A stretch of DNA of 41,070 bases from Lachnospiraceae bacterium. Lineage in GTDB: Bacteria > Bacillota_A > Clostridia > Lachnospirales > Lachnospiraceae. How positions within the stretch are numbered: position 1 is the stretch's first letter; every line of letters begins with the position of its first letter. Of the stretch, positions 40,522 to 41,070 are shown piece after piece. Position numbers and translations under genes: made by a program. Location of the stretch: the NCBI GenBank assembly GCA_009911175.1, contig QXWX01000062.1:1-41070 (forward strand), in the 5' to 3' direction. The notes beneath the pieces were generated by a model that was given only the letters and a program-made list of their open reading frames with translations, did no database searches and had not been told where the DNA came from.

Positions 40522-41070
40522 GACAATCTGATAACAGCATAAAGCCCTTTATTTATGGGATTTTCTTCCATTTTTATCTTGCAATTTATCTATGATGTGA
40601 TACTATGTAGATAGAATATTTTTATTTCCCTCTACAGAAAGGAACCTATCATGTATATAGCATACAGCATTAAGAAAGGAATGGAATATGCCACGCTCAC
40701 ATCCTCCGTCAGGGATGGTGAAAAGATCCGAAAGGGCAAGTCTGTCAACTTGGGGCGGGTTCTCGACAAAGAGCGAGGTATCTTCCGTAGCAGGGAGCGG
40801 GAGGTTTATACCTATAACCTTGAAACTGACCAGTATGGTGTGGCTCCTGCCGATTTCGTTGAACCCGCAAAACGCAGGAAAGGAAAATATATAAAGGACG
40901 GGCGAAAAAAACGGTCCCTGCTTGTGTTGCGGTTTGGTGATATCTTTTTTTATGACTGTTTTGTCCGCAGGATTGGAATCCTTGAAGCGGTAGATGCCAT
41001 TGGATATGCCAACAAAGACACCCTTCATGCACTCTTATGCTATTATGTGACATCGTCGGAACCGAACTGC
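40522..41070 (+). mobile_element. left part of an insertion sequence (IS4/IS1634-like)
   Basis: A transposase start and its leader follow directly after the truncated DUF1016 gene. A dyad, AAAGCCC around 40542 and GGGATTT around 40558, may belong to the terminal inverted repeat. The exact left end and target duplication cannot be fixed, because the right end is outside the window. Confidence 0.5.
40651..41070 (+). CDS. IS transposase, N-terminal part (IS1634/IS4-like)
   Basis: Frame from ATG 40651 (AAAGGA ribosome site) to the window edge, 140 codons without a stop. 'MYIAYSIKKGMEYATLTSSV' followed by SVNLGRVLDKERGIF, then 'LRFGDIFFYDCFVRR' and 'AVDAIGYANKDTLHALLCYY', is the standard N-terminus of a DDE transposase common in Lachnospiraceae insertion sequences. 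The catalytic DDE residues would be beyond the window. Confidence 0.82.
   Translation, partial: MYIAYSIKKGMEYATLTSSVRDGEKIRKGKSVNLGRVLDKERGIFRSREREVYTYNLETDQYGVAPADFVEPAKRRKGKYIKDGRKKRSLLVLRFGDIFFYDCFVRRIGILEAVDAIGYANKDTLHALLCYYVTSSEPNC

Overview
The window looks like a chromosomal segment of a gut-type Firmicute, most likely a Lachnospiraceae member (Blautia / Enterocloster / Hungatella-like). The reasons are the strong AGGAGG-type ribosome sites, the protein families (GPH sugar symporters, AraC and LacI regulators of glycoside hydrolases, PD-(D/E)XK 'Rpn-like' and AAA-ATPase-like accessory proteins, a VanR/S-like two-component pair with a MacB-type ABC exporter) and the codon use. Genus cannot be fixed from sequence reading alone. 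No rRNA, tRNA, CRISPR array or prophage was seen.

Region 1 (1-4.7 kb) is an accessory patch. It holds the end of an alpha/beta hydrolase, a possible AraC-regulator remnant, an Rpn-like nuclease-fold gene, a nested inverted-repeat element (1884-2036), an AAA-ATPase-like gene whose nuclease end has collapsed, a small membrane protein and a RelB/YoeB toxin-antitoxin operon. Region 2 (4.7-7.5 kb) is a MerR-family regulator divergent from a MATE efflux pump, with a textbook MerR operator in a 19-bp spacer, followed by a convergent O6-alkylguanine-DNA alkyltransferase.

Region 3 (7.5-34.7 kb) is a large plant-glycan/pentose utilisation region. Its first part is an AraC regulator divergent from a GH2 - GPH symporter - carboxylesterase operon closed by a strong terminator. 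On the minus strand follows GH120 beta-xylosidase-like - DUF5060/DUF5605 putative glycosidase, divergent from another AraC regulator. After a small conserved protein and a frameshifted pRiA4b ORF-3-like gene come AraC and LacI regulators. The LacI gene is divergent from L-fucose-isomerase-like enzyme - transketolase N-half - transketolase C-half - FGGY kinase - GH140 (apiosidase-like). Enzyme by enzyme this fits D-apiose release and breakdown by the isomerase / kinase / two-subunit apulose-4-phosphate transketolase route. A small helical protein, GH3, GH43 and a beta-phosphoglucomutase-type phosphatase follow. Two gene ends in this region (FGGY kinase and GH43) run into degenerate short tandem arrays, of 38 bp and about 28 bp, that start at the stop codon. 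A GATTCTG-type motif recurs in front of several of the glycosidase units.

Region 4 (35.4-39.5 kb) is a minus-strand response regulator - histidine kinase operon, a terminator, and then an ABC permease - ATPase operon. A 20-bp box, identical in both copies, lies in front of each operon with the same 7-nt distance to a -10 element: a likely response-regulator target that couples autoregulation to exporter control. Region 5 (39.5-41.07 kb) holds a 5'-truncated DUF1016 (YhcG-type) nuclease gene next to the start of an IS transposase that runs out of the window.
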